This document shows, in pieces, positions 1 through 8,480 of a stretch of 64,000 nucleotides of DNA. Numbering within the stretch: position 1 is the first letter of the stretch; each line of letters starts with the position of its first letter. Under the pieces are notes generated by a model. It searched no databases. It had not been told where the DNA came from and was given only the letters and a program-made list of their open reading frames with translations. Both the position numbers and the translations under genes were made by a program. Source of the stretch: JBELHO01 sp042091375 (GTDB taxonomy: Bacteria > Pseudomonadota > Gammaproteobacteria > Enterobacterales > Alteromonadaceae); NCBI GenBank assembly GCA_042091375.1, contig JBELHO010000004.1, positions 62,001 through 126,000 on the forward strand, given 5' to 3'.

Positions 1-1191
1 ATTTAGGGTGTCTAAATGATAGTGATCTCTGATATCTTGCTGTTGAATATTGAAGTGAAGGGCTTCTAAATCATCATCAAAGACTTGGCCTTTCTTATCT
101 GCAAGTGCCAGAAAGTCTGTGTATAGTTGTTGCAAATCATACTCATGGCCTTGATAACCAAGGCTCTCCATACGGTGCTTAATCACATGTCGACCACTGC
201 GTGAGGTTAGATTTAACTTGGTTTTAGCAATACCAACACTTTCTGGTGTCATAATTTCATAGGTATTACTCGCTTTTAACATGCCATCTTGATGAATACC
301 TGAGGAGTGACTAAAAGCATTGCCACCAACAATTGCTTTATTTAATTGCACTGGCATATTACACAACTGACTGACTAACTTTGATGTGCGAGCAATTTCG
401 CGATGATTCACACGGGTGTTTACCTGTAAAAGATCTTGACGGGTTTTGATGATCATCGCTACTTCTTCTAAGGAACAATTACCGGCGCGTTCACCAATGC
501 CGTTAATCGTGCATTCTATTTGCCGCGCACCGGCTTGCACAGCAGCAATAGAGTTGGCTACTGCTAACCCTAAATCGTTGTGACAATGCACAGAAATAAC
601 AGCTTGATCTATGTTTGGTACTCTATTGTATAAAGTATTGATAATAGATGAAAATTCATGAGGTAAGGTATAGCCTACGGTATCGGGAATATTGACGGTA
701 GTGGCTCCAGCCTTAATGGCTTTTTCCACCATGCGACAAAGATTATCTATGGGAGTTCGTCCCGCATCTTCGCAGGAAAACTCTACATCATCGGTGAAGT
801 TTCGCGCAAACTTAACGGCACTAACGGCCATAGCTTCAACGTCAGAGAAATCTTTCTTTAATTTTTGTTGGACATGTACATCAGACGTTGAAATAAAGGT
901 GTGAATGCGAAACTGCTCAGCAACACTTAATGCATCAGCACAGGCTTGAATATCGCCTTTGATAGCACGTGCCAAGGCGCAAACTGTGGAGTTCTTTACT
1001 TGTTGTGCAATCTGTCTTACTGATTCAAAATCACCTGGAGAGGACACCGGAAAACCGACTTCCATAATGTCAGCACCTAATCTTTCAATGGCTAAGGCAA
1101 TTTGTAACTTTTCATGAACTGAAAGGCTGGCATTTAATGCTTGTTCGCCATCGCGCAATGTAGTGTCGAATATGATGACTTGATTATCCAT
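1..1191 (-). CDS. leuA: 2-isopropylmalate synthase, 3' end outside window
   Basis: First committed step of leucine synthesis: condensation of acetyl-CoA with 2-oxoisovalerate in the cytosol. About 397 residues are visible, starting MDNQVIIFDTTLRDGEQ; the DTTLRDGEQ motif of the HMGL-like TIM barrel binds the metal and substrate. Further in, the HCHNDLGLAVAN motif (metal-binding histidines) and GIGERAGNC are present. The C-terminal LeuA dimer/regulatory domain lies beyond base 1. The ATG at 1191 follows a leader with an attenuator, which is typical of a leu operon. The remaining leu genes would lie outside the window. Identification is secure; only the 3' end is missing. Confidence 0.96.
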   Translation of the reverse strand, partial: MDNQVIIFDTTLRDGEQALNASLSVHEKLQIALAIERLGADIMEVGFPVSSPGDFESVRQIAQQVKNSTVCALARAIKGDIQACADALSVAEQFRIHTFISTSDVHVQQKLKKDFSDVEAMAVSAVKFARNFTDDVEFSCEDAGRTPIDNLCRMVEKAIKAGATTVNIPDTVGYTLPHEFSSIINTLYNRVPNIDQAVISVHCHNDLGLAVANSIAAVQAGARQIECTINGIGERAGNCSLEEVAMIIKTRQDLLQVNTRVNHREIARTSKLVSQLCNMPVQLNKAIVGGNAFSHSSGIHQDGMLKASNTYEIMTPESVGIAKTKLNLTSRSGRHVIKHRMESLGYQGHEYDLQQLYTDFLALADKKGQVFDDDLEALHFNIQQQDIRDHYHLDTLN

Positions 1192-1247
1192 TTGTGCTTC
1201 CTTTAATGTTTAACTGTGTAGCATGACATTTTGTAAAAAATGCTCAT

Positions 1248-1277
1248 AAAAAAACCCGCGGTATTAAGCGCGGGTTT
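1248..1277 (-). terminator. leu operon attenuator (Rho-independent hairpin)
   Basis: On the minus strand an 8-bp GC-rich stem (AACCCGCG / CGCGGGTT) with an 8-nt loop is followed directly by seven T residues. It sits between the leader peptide stop (1311) and the leuA start (1191), the position expected of a transcription attenuator. Readthrough would depend on ribosome stalling at the leader's Leu codons. Confidence 0.88.
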
Positions 1278-1310
1278 CAATGTTAATTATTTTTTAATTA
1301 CAACATAGAC

Positions 1311-1373
1311 TTATCCGCGCACCATAGATACGAGGAGGAGATTAATTCGAATTGTTTTAATTATGTAAGTCAT
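1311..1373 (-). CDS. leuL: leu operon leader peptide
   Basis: A 20-residue ORF, MTYIIKTIRINLLLVSMVRG, lies upstream of leuA on the same strand. It contains three consecutive Leu codons, all CTC, plus four Ile codons. The attenuator hairpin begins 34 bases after its stop. This is the usual arrangement for leucine attenuation: low charged tRNA-Leu stalls the ribosome at the CTC run and favours an antiterminator. The protein product itself has no expected function. It is too short for ordinary gene finders. Confidence 0.85.
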   Translation of the reverse strand: MTYIIKTIRINLLLVSMVRG

Positions 1374-1405
1374 TTGATTGTTTATCTAATTTTACTGCAT
1401 ATCTA

Positions 1406-1435
1406 TTAGTAACGTATTTGCTTGGTTTTTGTCAA
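1406..1435 (-). promoter_or_regulatory. candidate leu operon promoter
   Basis: A perfect -35 hexamer TTGACA (1435-1430) lies upstream of leuL. The best -10 in range is the weak TACTAA (1411-1406), 18 bp away. The region beyond it is a run of TTAA-type AT-rich sequence that could act as an UP element. The -35 is clear; the -10 is uncertain. Confidence 0.45.
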
Positions 1436-1512
1436 ATGATTAATTAAATTAATTTAATTTAATTTAGTTAATTTTTGGCAGGTTATAAGGTCAGTGATAA
1501 CCATCAAGCTGA

Positions 1513-1542
1513 TTTAACCCACAATTTCAGTCGTGGGTTAAA
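1513..1542 (-). terminator. hairpin downstream of the wzi-like gene
   Basis: A 10-bp perfect stem (TTTAACCCAC / GTGGGTTAAA) with a 10-nt loop begins 17 bases after the stop of the Wzi-family gene. There is no T-tract after it on the minus strand, so it may be an RNA-stability hairpin rather than a strict intrinsic terminator. Confidence 0.45.
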
Positions 1543-1558
1543 CCTTGCTATCCGTTGG

Positions 1559-3115
1559 CTACAAATTATATTCTACTTGAAAAAATAGATTAACATTGTT
1601 CTCTGATGATAAATTGCGATCAAATGTTGAGTGGCTGATATCTGTGCCGAGTGTGTAACGCCAATTTTGGTAACTGTGTTGTGCTTTGATAGATAGCATC
1701 ATCAGATCTTCTGCTATTGGTGTCACTGTATTGCCAATATAAGGATTATCAGGAGCTTTATCACTGTCGTCTTGGTTGAGATTTAACCATCGCAACTTTA
1801 ATTCATATTGAGTGTTTGTGCTACTTTGTGAAATAGCTCCAAATGCGACTGAAGTAGCATCATTGTCGTATAAACTACCGATGTTTCTTTGCTTGTAACG
1901 CATGCCAGTTTGATAAATACTGTGTTCATAATAACAATCACCTATGTCACTAGTGCCGTCACCGTTATTTCCATCTCTACACAAGGCATAAGTATCAGTG
2001 CCTTCGAGATAGACACGCCAGTCATATGAAAACACATTTAACTGTGTTTCTATGCCTAATTGATAACGCTCTTCTCCTAGTATACTTAAACCGCCTTTGC
2101 GATCACCATCTTCGGCAAAAGCGGTAAAGTAAATGGCCAGTGGTTGTGAAAATAAGGTGTTTGCATAGCGAATATCGTAGCCGGCCATCTGATTGCCGGG
2201 CTCTTTACCTGCGGCACATTCTTCAATGGTCGGGCCATTGCCACCACAATTATCTAGTCCTTTTAGTACTTTCCAAAAAGTAGAAAGATCGCCTGGTCTG
2301 CCATCACCAGACCATTGTGCAAGCCTAGTTATACCTATCTCCCAGCGCTTACTGGGCTTAAATGTTAATCTAAAGCCCCACAACAACGCGTCGTTTATAA
2401 TGCGTTGGTCATTCATTTGTCCCATAAAGGTGGTCATGGTCCATGGAATTTCTATCTCTGAAAAAGGCACTTTAACTGGCAGAGCAGATTTTCTGGTTAA
2501 GGCAATTGCCGGTATAGGTCGAGCATTAGAGCTTAAACTTAAACTGGTGTCCCAACCTGGTCCCCACCAGCGGTCTTGCATACCAGCAGACAGCACCCAA
2601 TTACCGATAAAAAAAGCGCCATAACTCCCGTCAAATTGGCTGTCGTCACCATCAAGGGGTTGATTTGTGTAGCGAGTGGCGATTCTCCCTGCAAAGTTGT
2701 CAAAGATAACATTTGAACTAAATTGTATATTATTTTTATCGCGAAATGAGTCGCCAAAACTGGTAAAACGCTTATCATTTGTCGCTAAATTTATCTTCAC
2801 TGTTTGTTGATTGCGCTTGGCCATTTTGAGCTGATGGCGAACATATAACAAAGCGTTTTTAGTTGTGTCGCTGATCCCTGTGAGTTGCTTGGATTGAATA
2901 TCAAAAGCAATGTCTTGCCACATCAATGGAAAAGTCGTGACTGGCGATGAGATGATCCCTACATCAGCTAAGTGTTGTATATTTGCACGCAAAAAGATGT
3001 TGGATGTATCGATCCAAGGATCGGCTTTTACTACTGGCACATACATAAACCATAGTGTTGTTAACACGAGCCCAGATATAAACCAATACTTTAAAAGTTT
3101 TAACATAAAATTCAC
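1559..3115 (-). CDS. capsule assembly Wzi family outer-membrane protein
   Basis: A 518-residue protein with an N-terminal signal peptide (hydrophobic residues about 10-30, cleavage near VVKADPWID). The mature start resembles Wzi proteins: a soluble N-terminal part (LADVGII) followed by an 18-strand-type beta-barrel. The conserved block around QDRWWGPGWDTSL and IPWTMTTFMGQM is typical of the family. E. coli Wzi is an outer-membrane lectin that anchors group 1 capsule at the surface. Here it is the last gene of a three-gene operon with a TagD-like enzyme and a glycerophosphotransferase, so it probably holds or organises a surface polysaccharide. It ends in an aromatic-rich strand (FFQVEYNL), as expected for a barrel protein. 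Confidence 0.85.
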   Translation of the reverse strand: MNFMLKLLKYWFISGLVLTTLWFMYVPVVKADPWIDTSNIFLRANIQHLADVGIISSPVTTFPLMWQDIAFDIQSKQLTGISDTTKNALLYVRHQLKMAKRNQQTVKINLATNDKRFTSFGDSFRDKNNIQFSSNVIFDNFAGRIATRYTNQPLDGDDSQFDGSYGAFFIGNWVLSAGMQDRWWGPGWDTSLSLSSNARPIPAIALTRKSALPVKVPFSEIEIPWTMTTFMGQMNDQRIINDALLWGFRLTFKPSKRWEIGITRLAQWSGDGRPGDLSTFWKVLKGLDNCGGNGPTIEECAAGKEPGNQMAGYDIRYANTLFSQPLAIYFTAFAEDGDRKGGLSILGEERYQLGIETQLNVFSYDWRVYLEGTDTYALCRDGNNGDGTSDIGDCYYEHSIYQTGMRYKQRNIGSLYDNDATSVAFGAISQSSTNTQYELKLRWLNLNQDDSDKAPDNPYIGNTVTPIAEDLMMLSIKAQHSYQNWRYTLGTDISHSTFDRNLSSENNVNLFFQVEYNL

Positions 3116-3140
3116 TTAGTATAAAAAATGGATATTAATT

Positions 3141-3554
3141 TTAAATTTTGCTTAAAACCTTGCGCAGTATCGAGCTAGAGGTATGAGAAGTGTAAGGAAA
3201 ATACATGATTTCAACACCAAATTTAGCAAAATCTTGTTCGATTTTTTGCCATTTTTCGGTGCCTTGCCAATCATCACCAACAAACATCAGATCAAATTTC
3301 AAATTGTTCCATGCTTCTGTTTTGTCATAATTTACTTGAGGCACGACTTCATCAACAAACTTAATGGCTTCAACAATTTCCATGCGTTCGGTGAAGGGAA
3401 TAACAGGCTTTTTATTTTTTGCACTTAATGACAATTCGTCAGTTGTGATGCCGACGATTAAGTAATCACATTCCAATTTAGCTCTTTTTAAGACATTGAG
3501 GTGGCCAATGTGAAATAAATCAAACACACCTGTTGTATAACCAATTTTTTTCAT
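3141..3554 (-). CDS. glycerol-3-phosphate cytidylyltransferase-like protein (TagD family)
   Basis: A 137-residue single-domain nucleotidyltransferase. Signature motifs are GVFDLFHIGH near the N-terminus (HxGH, CTP-binding) and a C-terminal SSSILR resembling the RTxGISTT/SST loop. Length matches TagD (about 130 residues). TagD makes CDP-glycerol from CTP and glycerol 3-phosphate. The gene lies between a CDP-glycerol glycerophosphotransferase and wzi, so donor supply for that transferase is the natural role. Related family members activate other phosphates, so substrate specificity is inferred from context. Confidence 0.85.
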   Translation of the reverse strand: MKKIGYTTGVFDLFHIGHLNVLKRAKLECDYLIVGITTDELSLSAKNKKPVIPFTERMEIVEAIKFVDEVVPQVNYDKTEAWNNLKFDLMFVGDDWQGTEKWQKIEQDFAKFGVEIMYFPYTSHTSSSILRKVLSKI

Positions 3555-3619
3555 AGTCTACCTAATAACTTTTTGAGATGACTTAGTTTACCTGAAATTG
3601 CTTATATTAGCATGGCATG

Positions 3620-4687
3620 CTAACAATTTTTTACTAAGTAATTGACAATCCGTTCACTGGCTTTACCATCAAGAGCACCCGCCAATTTATCGGCGAAGGC
3701 TAATCGTATTTTCTCTAAGCTATTCGGCTGATCAATTTGTTGTTTAACCAGTGTTAATAACTGCCGATAACTCTTAGCGTGGACAGCAATTTGCGCATAT
3801 TCGCCATAGTCTTGATCAATACGTTGCTGGAAACGGAAGTTCAGAGGTCCGCGGTAACTCCAACGCAACTTTAAAAAATCACACCATATTACTGGCTTAT
3901 TGATGGCCGCAAATTCAAACAGAGCAGATGAAGCGTCGCTGATCAGCAAGTCAGCTGCAGCCATAAAAGGGACTAAAGAGTAATCTTCAACTTCGGCAAG
4001 GTAAACATTGTCAAAAGTTGCCCAATGATTGAGTAACTTGAGCTGTTTTTGGTATTTTTCTTTACTCATAGAAAAATAGTGTGGTTTTAACAATATATTG
4101 TAATTAGCGAATTCACTTGGCCAGTTTTTGGCAAAGCGTTCAATGCTACTGGGGTAGAATGTAGGAGCGTACAACAAGGTTTTTTTGTTGCTGTCTAGGC
4201 CTTTGTCCTCAAGTACAATGGCTTGAGCGTTGTTGTTCAACAAAGGGTCTAACTTACAAAAACCGACATTGACAAAATTATCCTGCGGAAACATTGCCCG
4301 CAGCCGTTCTGTTCGATAGTTGCCTTCAACAAAGCGCACTGAAGTCGGAGTAGATGATTTGGTGTAGTAACTGGATTTTGGACCAATACCATGACCTAGT
4401 TGCACCGACTTACTAACTTGATGTATTTGTTTTAACTTTGAAAAATCATTGGCAAAGATAACCCAATGGGCTTTTTGTTGCAGGTAGTATTGGACAGCTT
4501 GTTGCTCATTATCAACCCAGATATGACTGAGTTCTTGTTGTGCAATTATATTCTCGATGATGCTATCGTGAATTCCTCGATAAAATACAAACGTTGCAGT
4601 ACCTGCTTGCTGTTTTAATAACTGATGATAAACAGGTAAATATTGAGGCAAATAATAAAGGTGTAAAACATCAAAAATAAGTTGCAT
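3620..4687 (-). CDS. CDP-glycerol:poly(glycerophosphate) glycerophosphotransferase family protein
   Basis: A 355-residue GT-B-like enzyme of the TagB/TagF (Glyphos_transf) family. Family features seen are the HGIGPKS motif near residue 100, the LYAPTFYPS block, LLKPHYF, and the nucleotide-binding DLLISDASSALFEFAAINKPVIW block. There is no signal peptide or membrane segment, so it probably works at the cytosolic membrane face. Such enzymes add glycerol phosphate from CDP-glycerol to polysaccharides or extend polyglycerol phosphate. It is first in the operon with the TagD-like gene and wzi. Whether it builds a polymer or only decorates a capsule or O-antigen cannot be told from sequence. Confidence 0.85.
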   Translation of the reverse strand: MQLIFDVLHLYYLPQYLPVYHQLLKQQAGTATFVFYRGIHDSIIENIIAQQELSHIWVDNEQQAVQYYLQQKAHWVIFANDFSKLKQIHQVSKSVQLGHGIGPKSSYYTKSSTPTSVRFVEGNYRTERLRAMFPQDNFVNVGFCKLDPLLNNNAQAIVLEDKGLDSNKKTLLYAPTFYPSSIERFAKNWPSEFANYNILLKPHYFSMSKEKYQKQLKLLNHWATFDNVYLAEVEDYSLVPFMAAADLLISDASSALFEFAAINKPVIWCDFLKLRWSYRGPLNFRFQQRIDQDYGEYAQIAVHAKSYRQLLTLVKQQIDQPNSLEKIRLAFADKLAGALDGKASERIVNYLVKNC

Positions 4688-4786
4688 AAATAATCAGCTT
4701 AGTATCTGTTGATAACGCAGTGGGGGCTAATTATATCATCAACCGCAAGTTTTTTGATCGATTTTTCCGTTACTTAGTAGTAAGCT

Positions 4787-5425
4787 TTACTTCCAACTTT
4801 GCATTGATGGCTTTTTACGTGCGGGCAAACGGGTGACCAATATGCCAATGAGTAGTCCCACTAAAAGCACAATCGCACCGTTGTAAAACCACTCCTTTTG
4901 TAATTCTGTGTCTTGTTGTGCTAATTTCTCTTGGCTAACAGCTAAAGTGTTATTAGCTGTAGTCAACTGTTCAGTGACTTGTTGATGCTGTTGTTTGAGT
5001 TTTACTAGCTCATCTTCTGTTATTTTTAGTTGTTCAACAAGCTTACTGTGATTTTCTTCACTATTGGCCAATTGACCATTAAGTTCGGCAATGGCGACAC
5101 GCAATCCCGATGAGGGATTGATGTATTTTGCTTCTAGCCAGCCCGTTCTGTTTTTACTATCGACTAACTGTTGATAATTATTGTCCTGTAAACCGGTTAG
5201 TGTTATTTCTTCACCGGCAGTTATGGAACCTAAAATACGAAAATTTTTGCCAGGTCCAGCTAATAAGTAAACGTACAAATCGTCTGTGACATAAGCGAGC
5301 TTATCTTGTTCAGGTGATGGATCAGATGTCGCATTTGATCCTGTAACCGATAGTGATTGTTGAGCCGATGAGGAAAACGCTGCGCACAATATAGTGATGG
5401 CACATACAGACTTGAATAATTTCAT
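4787..5425 (-). CDS. ygiM: TIGR04211-type SH3 domain protein, YgiM-like
   Basis: A 212-residue protein with a signal peptide (residues 1-22), a bacterial SH3 domain (about 45-105, DDLYVYLLAGPGKNFRILGSI), a coiled coil (about 110-175) and a C-terminal membrane helix (about 182-200) ending in a basic tail. This order matches E. coli YgiM. Divergent pairing with the CYTH gene ygiF at 5597 is also as in E. coli, which supports orthology. Function is poorly defined; it is an envelope protein whose SH3b domain may bind peptidoglycan or partners. Confidence 0.85.
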   Translation of the reverse strand: MKLFKSVCAITILCAAFSSSAQQSLSVTGSNATSDPSPEQDKLAYVTDDLYVYLLAGPGKNFRILGSITAGEEITLTGLQDNNYQQLVDSKNRTGWLEAKYINPSSGLRVAIAELNGQLANSEENHSKLVEQLKITEDELVKLKQQHQQVTEQLTTANNTLAVSQEKLAQQDTELQKEWFYNGAIVLLVGLLIGILVTRLPARKKPSMQSWK

Positions 5426-5596
5426 TGATTAACCAAATTAAAAAATTTTCACAAAGTCAAAATAGTAGGGCTTTGCTGCGATGATATCAAGCGAAATATA
5501 TTGCCAGATTGAAACAGCTTTTGTATGGTTGTGTTTTGGTTTTGCGGTTAGTACATATCACAAGCTGCAAAACTCTATTATTTACCATGGGGCACT

Positions 5597-7153
5597 ATGA
5601 GTAACGAAGTTGAGCTTAAATTCTTGGTCTTAATGGACAGTGAATTAAATGCTACTGAATTCAGCGAAAAAATTACTGATAACATTACTCAGTTGTTGCA
5701 ACAGGAAGATTTATCTTTTCAATACCAGCTAAACAAATTGACCAATTGTTACTTTGATACGGCTGACCAAGCACTGCGACAATTAGATTTTGGCTTGCGC
5801 ATACGTCGAGATGGCGATCACATAGAGCAAACCATTAAAACTGCTGGGGTGATCATTGGTGGTTTACATCAACGACCAGAATACAATGTAAAATTGGCCA
5901 ATAATTTACCTGACTTAGCTCTGTTCCCCAGCAATATATGGCCAGAAACTGATTTAGCCGAGCGACTACAACCTCAATTAGTGACCTTGTTTCATACTGA
6001 CTTTACTCGGTCTAGCTGGCGAGTCAATTTTCAAACAAGCATCATTGATATTGTGTTTGATCGAGGAGAAATTTCTGTCTTAGATCAATCAGAGCCGATT
6101 TGCGAGATCGAATTAGAAATTGTCAGTGGTGAAATATCAGATCTGTTGAGCTTGGCAGGTCTGTTGTTTAAGTGTATAAAATTGCGTCCCGGTATTGCTA
6201 GTAAAGCTAAACGTGGGTATTCACTGCTAAGCAAAACAAGCAAGTCATTTACGCCTATCGACTTTGATAGTGTTAACTACCCTGACGACTTAAAATACAG
6301 TAAACAATTAGATAAATTAGCCACGAGTTTGGTGTTTGGGGTTTCGGTTTATTTGCAACAATTGCAGAGGTCAGTTGACCTGTACATGCAAACAAATTCT
6401 TTACATAGCTTACTTGATATCGTTAAAGCTTTGCGTCTATTGCAGCATGGTTTTTTGTTATTCTCTTCTGAGCTTGCCGAAGATTTTCAACAAATAAATG
6501 CCGATTTGAGTCATTTCTTAGCGTTGTTTGCTTGGTTAGATAACGCTATTTATTTACAAGAGCTAATGAACAAAACCGGTAACTATCGCAAAAAATTAGA
6601 CTTTAGTAAGGCACTTATTTCTCAACTAAAATTAGAAAAAAAACGCTTCCCCGACAGTGAGACAATCATAGAAATACTGCACAGTGAAAGATTTAATCGT
6701 TTACAAATGCGGCTTGTCGAACGGGTTATTCAACAAGGATCACTCTATTGTGATCAACAACAAGGAGCTGATGATCTATTTTCCTTTGCTAAAGCTAAAC
6801 TTTCTGCGAGTTTAACCAAATTAACACAGTCTATTCCGCAAGGCACAATTGCTCATGCTGAGCAAGTTTTAGCTATTCGCCAACCTTTGCAAACAAGCCT
6901 GTTAACAGGGTATTGGTTTGGCAGTTTGTTTGATAAAGCCCAGCGACAACAGTTCAGAATGCCCTGGCTAGACATTGAACAGGGGTTGAGTGAACTGCAA
7001 AGTCTATGGATAATAGATCAACAACTGCAAAAGTTGGCAGAGCCAGTTCAAAAACTTGTCCAGTGGCAACACGGTAAGGTCGATAACCTGCTAACCGCTC
7101 TAGATCATTCAAAAAACATGGCTTTATCAATCAAACCCTACTGGCAAGGTTAA
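5597..7153 (+). CDS. ygiF: CYTH domain inorganic triphosphatase, YgiF-like
   Basis: 518 residues. The N-terminal CYTH triphosphate-tunnel domain (about 1-205) opens with the ExExK signature as EVELKF. It continues with basic residues LRIRRDGD and EQTIKT and the acidic CEIELE strand. The remaining two-thirds is helical and resembles the CHAD-type tail of E. coli YgiF, although conserved histidines are sparse. The predicted activity is hydrolysis of inorganic triphosphate. It diverges from ygiM and is followed after 6 bp by the L,D-transpeptidase gene. In E. coli ygiF is joined to glnE; here about 8 kb separate them. Confidence 0.87.
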   Translation: MSNEVELKFLVLMDSELNATEFSEKITDNITQLLQQEDLSFQYQLNKLTNCYFDTADQALRQLDFGLRIRRDGDHIEQTIKTAGVIIGGLHQRPEYNVKLANNLPDLALFPSNIWPETDLAERLQPQLVTLFHTDFTRSSWRVNFQTSIIDIVFDRGEISVLDQSEPICEIELEIVSGEISDLLSLAGLLFKCIKLRPGIASKAKRGYSLLSKTSKSFTPIDFDSVNYPDDLKYSKQLDKLATSLVFGVSVYLQQLQRSVDLYMQTNSLHSLLDIVKALRLLQHGFLLFSSELAEDFQQINADLSHFLALFAWLDNAIYLQELMNKTGNYRKKLDFSKALISQLKLEKKRFPDSETIIEILHSERFNRLQMRLVERVIQQGSLYCDQQQGADDLFSFAKAKLSASLTKLTQSIPQGTIAHAEQVLAIRQPLQTSLLTGYWFGSLFDKAQRQQFRMPWLDIEQGLSELQSLWIIDQQLQKLAEPVQKLVQWQHGKVDNLLTALDHSKNMALSIKPYWQG

Positions 7154-7159
7154 TTATTA

Positions 7160-8116
7160 ATGGCAAAAGTAAAGTTAAATCAGGTTTTCGCTGATTTTAA
7201 CGGCATATTTGCTGTTAACTTTTCTATAATAGTCGTGCTGTTTATCGCTTATATTTACTCGGTAAATAGTAGCGCGGCGGTATATAGTTTACCTGCAAAA
7301 AATTCGCGTTTACTCGGTGACAAAGTTGAGTATCAAGTAGAGCAGGGCGATTATTTTCAGGCCTTAGCTGAGTATCACAATGTCGGTTTTTTAGCGCTAA
7401 TGGCCGCTAATCCTGGAATAGATCCGTTTCTACCTGAAGTGGGTAGCCAGTTAACTATCCCTAAGCAAATGCTTTTACCTTATGGAAAACGTCAAGGTAT
7501 TGTGATTAATTTAGCGGAACTGCGCTTGTATTATTATCCTCCAAGAGAAAACATCGTATATGTTTTTCCTGTGGGTATTGGCCGACAAGGTTTGTCTACA
7601 CCTGAACTCACTAGTGTTATTGGTGAAAAACGCAAAAACCCGGTTTGGCGGCCGACGCAGGCGATGCGAGAGCGCTACTTTGCCAAGCACGGCAAACACA
7701 TGGCTGAGGTTATCGCTGCTGGGCCTAACAATCCTTTTGGTAAATACGCCTTAAGAATTGGCACTAGTGAATATTTAATTCACGGTTCAAATCAGCGATT
7801 TGGCATTGGTATGCGGGCTAGCTCTGGTTGCATTCGCATGTATGATGACGATATTGAATGGATGTTTAATAATGTCGCAGAAGGCACTCAGGTGCGCATT
7901 GTTCATCAAGCAGTAAAAATGTCTTATGAACCGTCAGGAAATAAGTTAATTGAAGTTCATCAACCACTGAGTGGTCGAATAAATAGTCAGAACGAGCAGC
8001 AAACAAATTCTGCTATTGAAGTATTTGTTGGTACTAGCTTAACAGCCAAAAAACAATACCTTGAATTACTTGCTAAACCCAATGGTTTAGTCACTCAACT
8101 AATCAAGCCAGAATAA
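7160..8116 (+). CDS. LysM-containing L,D-transpeptidase (YkuD/ErfK family)
   Basis: 318 residues: an N-terminal hydrophobic export segment (about 15-40), a LysM-like region (about 55-105, VEYQVEQGDYFQAL...), then a YkuD catalytic domain. The catalytic HGSN histidine is residue 208 and the SSGCIRM cysteine is residue 224, with normal spacing. Domain order matches E. coli ErfK/YbiS/YcfS, which attach Braun lipoprotein to meso-diaminopimelate in peptidoglycan. The convergent neighbour at 8179-8418 is an Lpp-like lipoprotein ending in Lys, so this is the likely enzyme-substrate pair. A role in 3-3 crosslinking is also possible. Confidence 0.92.
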   Translation: MAKVKLNQVFADFNGIFAVNFSIIVVLFIAYIYSVNSSAAVYSLPAKNSRLLGDKVEYQVEQGDYFQALAEYHNVGFLALMAANPGIDPFLPEVGSQLTIPKQMLLPYGKRQGIVINLAELRLYYYPPRENIVYVFPVGIGRQGLSTPELTSVIGEKRKNPVWRPTQAMRERYFAKHGKHMAEVIAAGPNNPFGKYALRIGTSEYLIHGSNQRFGIGMRASSGCIRMYDDDIEWMFNNVAEGTQVRIVHQAVKMSYEPSGNKLIEVHQPLSGRINSQNEQQTNSAIEVFVGTSLTAKKQYLELLAKPNGLVTQLIKPE

Positions 8117-8122
8117 TTTATT

Positions 8123-8179
8123 GCCATCACATATAAAGATAAACTATTATTATTTACTTTATATTTGATGTTTGATGGC
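8123..8179. terminator. possible imperfect hairpin between convergent genes
   Basis: GCCATCA (8123-8129) can pair with TGATGGC (8173-8179), and TATAAAG (8132-8138) with CTTTATA (8157-8163). The result is an interrupted long stem between the L,D-transpeptidase and lpp-like genes. There is an internal bulge and no clear T-tract. Confidence 0.3.
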
Positions 8180-8418
8180 TATTTCTTATAACTCGCCGCT
8201 ACATTGTCGATGCGTTGATTAGTTGTGTCATTAGCAGATTTTAACTCAGTGATCGCCATATTGGTTTTGTTCTGTTGATTTTTAAGCTTAGATACTTCTG
8301 TGGTTAGCTTATCAACTTTTTGTGATAATGAGGCTATCTGTGTTTCTAGGCCTTCAGTAGAGGAACATGCGCTTAAAACGGCAATGACACCGACAGCACA
8401 ACATTTTTTTAAAGACAT
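8179..8418 (-). CDS. lpp: Braun-type murein lipoprotein
   Basis: 79 residues with a lipoprotein signal and lipobox LSAC (lipidated Cys18). The mature part of about 61 residues is one continuous heptad coiled coil (IASLSQKVDKLTTEVSKL...) ending AASYKK. E. coli Lpp has a 58-residue mature trimeric coil ending in a C-terminal Lys that is linked to peptidoglycan; length, architecture and C-terminal Lys all agree. A likely L,D-transpeptidase for it lies immediately opposite. Upstream an AGGAT ribosome site precedes the ATG. Role: outer membrane to peptidoglycan tether. It could be one of several Lpp paralogues. Confidence 0.87.
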   Translation of the reverse strand: MSLKKCCAVGVIAVLSACSSTEGLETQIASLSQKVDKLTTEVSKLKNQQNKTNMAITELKSANDTTNQRIDNVAASYKK

Positions 8419-8480
8419 AATTTATAATCCTGTAGTGATATTAGAACTTAAATAGTATGACACAGTTTTGATTATTATGG

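Noticed and set aside
2193..2624. 143-codon plus-strand ORF inside the wzi-like gene
   Set aside because: It is antisense to a well-supported beta-barrel gene and its protein has no signal or motif.
3141..3554. HldE-type heptose adenylyltransferase
   Set aside because: It shares the nucleotidyltransferase fold, but the stand-alone 137-residue form beside a glycerophosphotransferase fits TagD better, and a full hldE exists at 19751.
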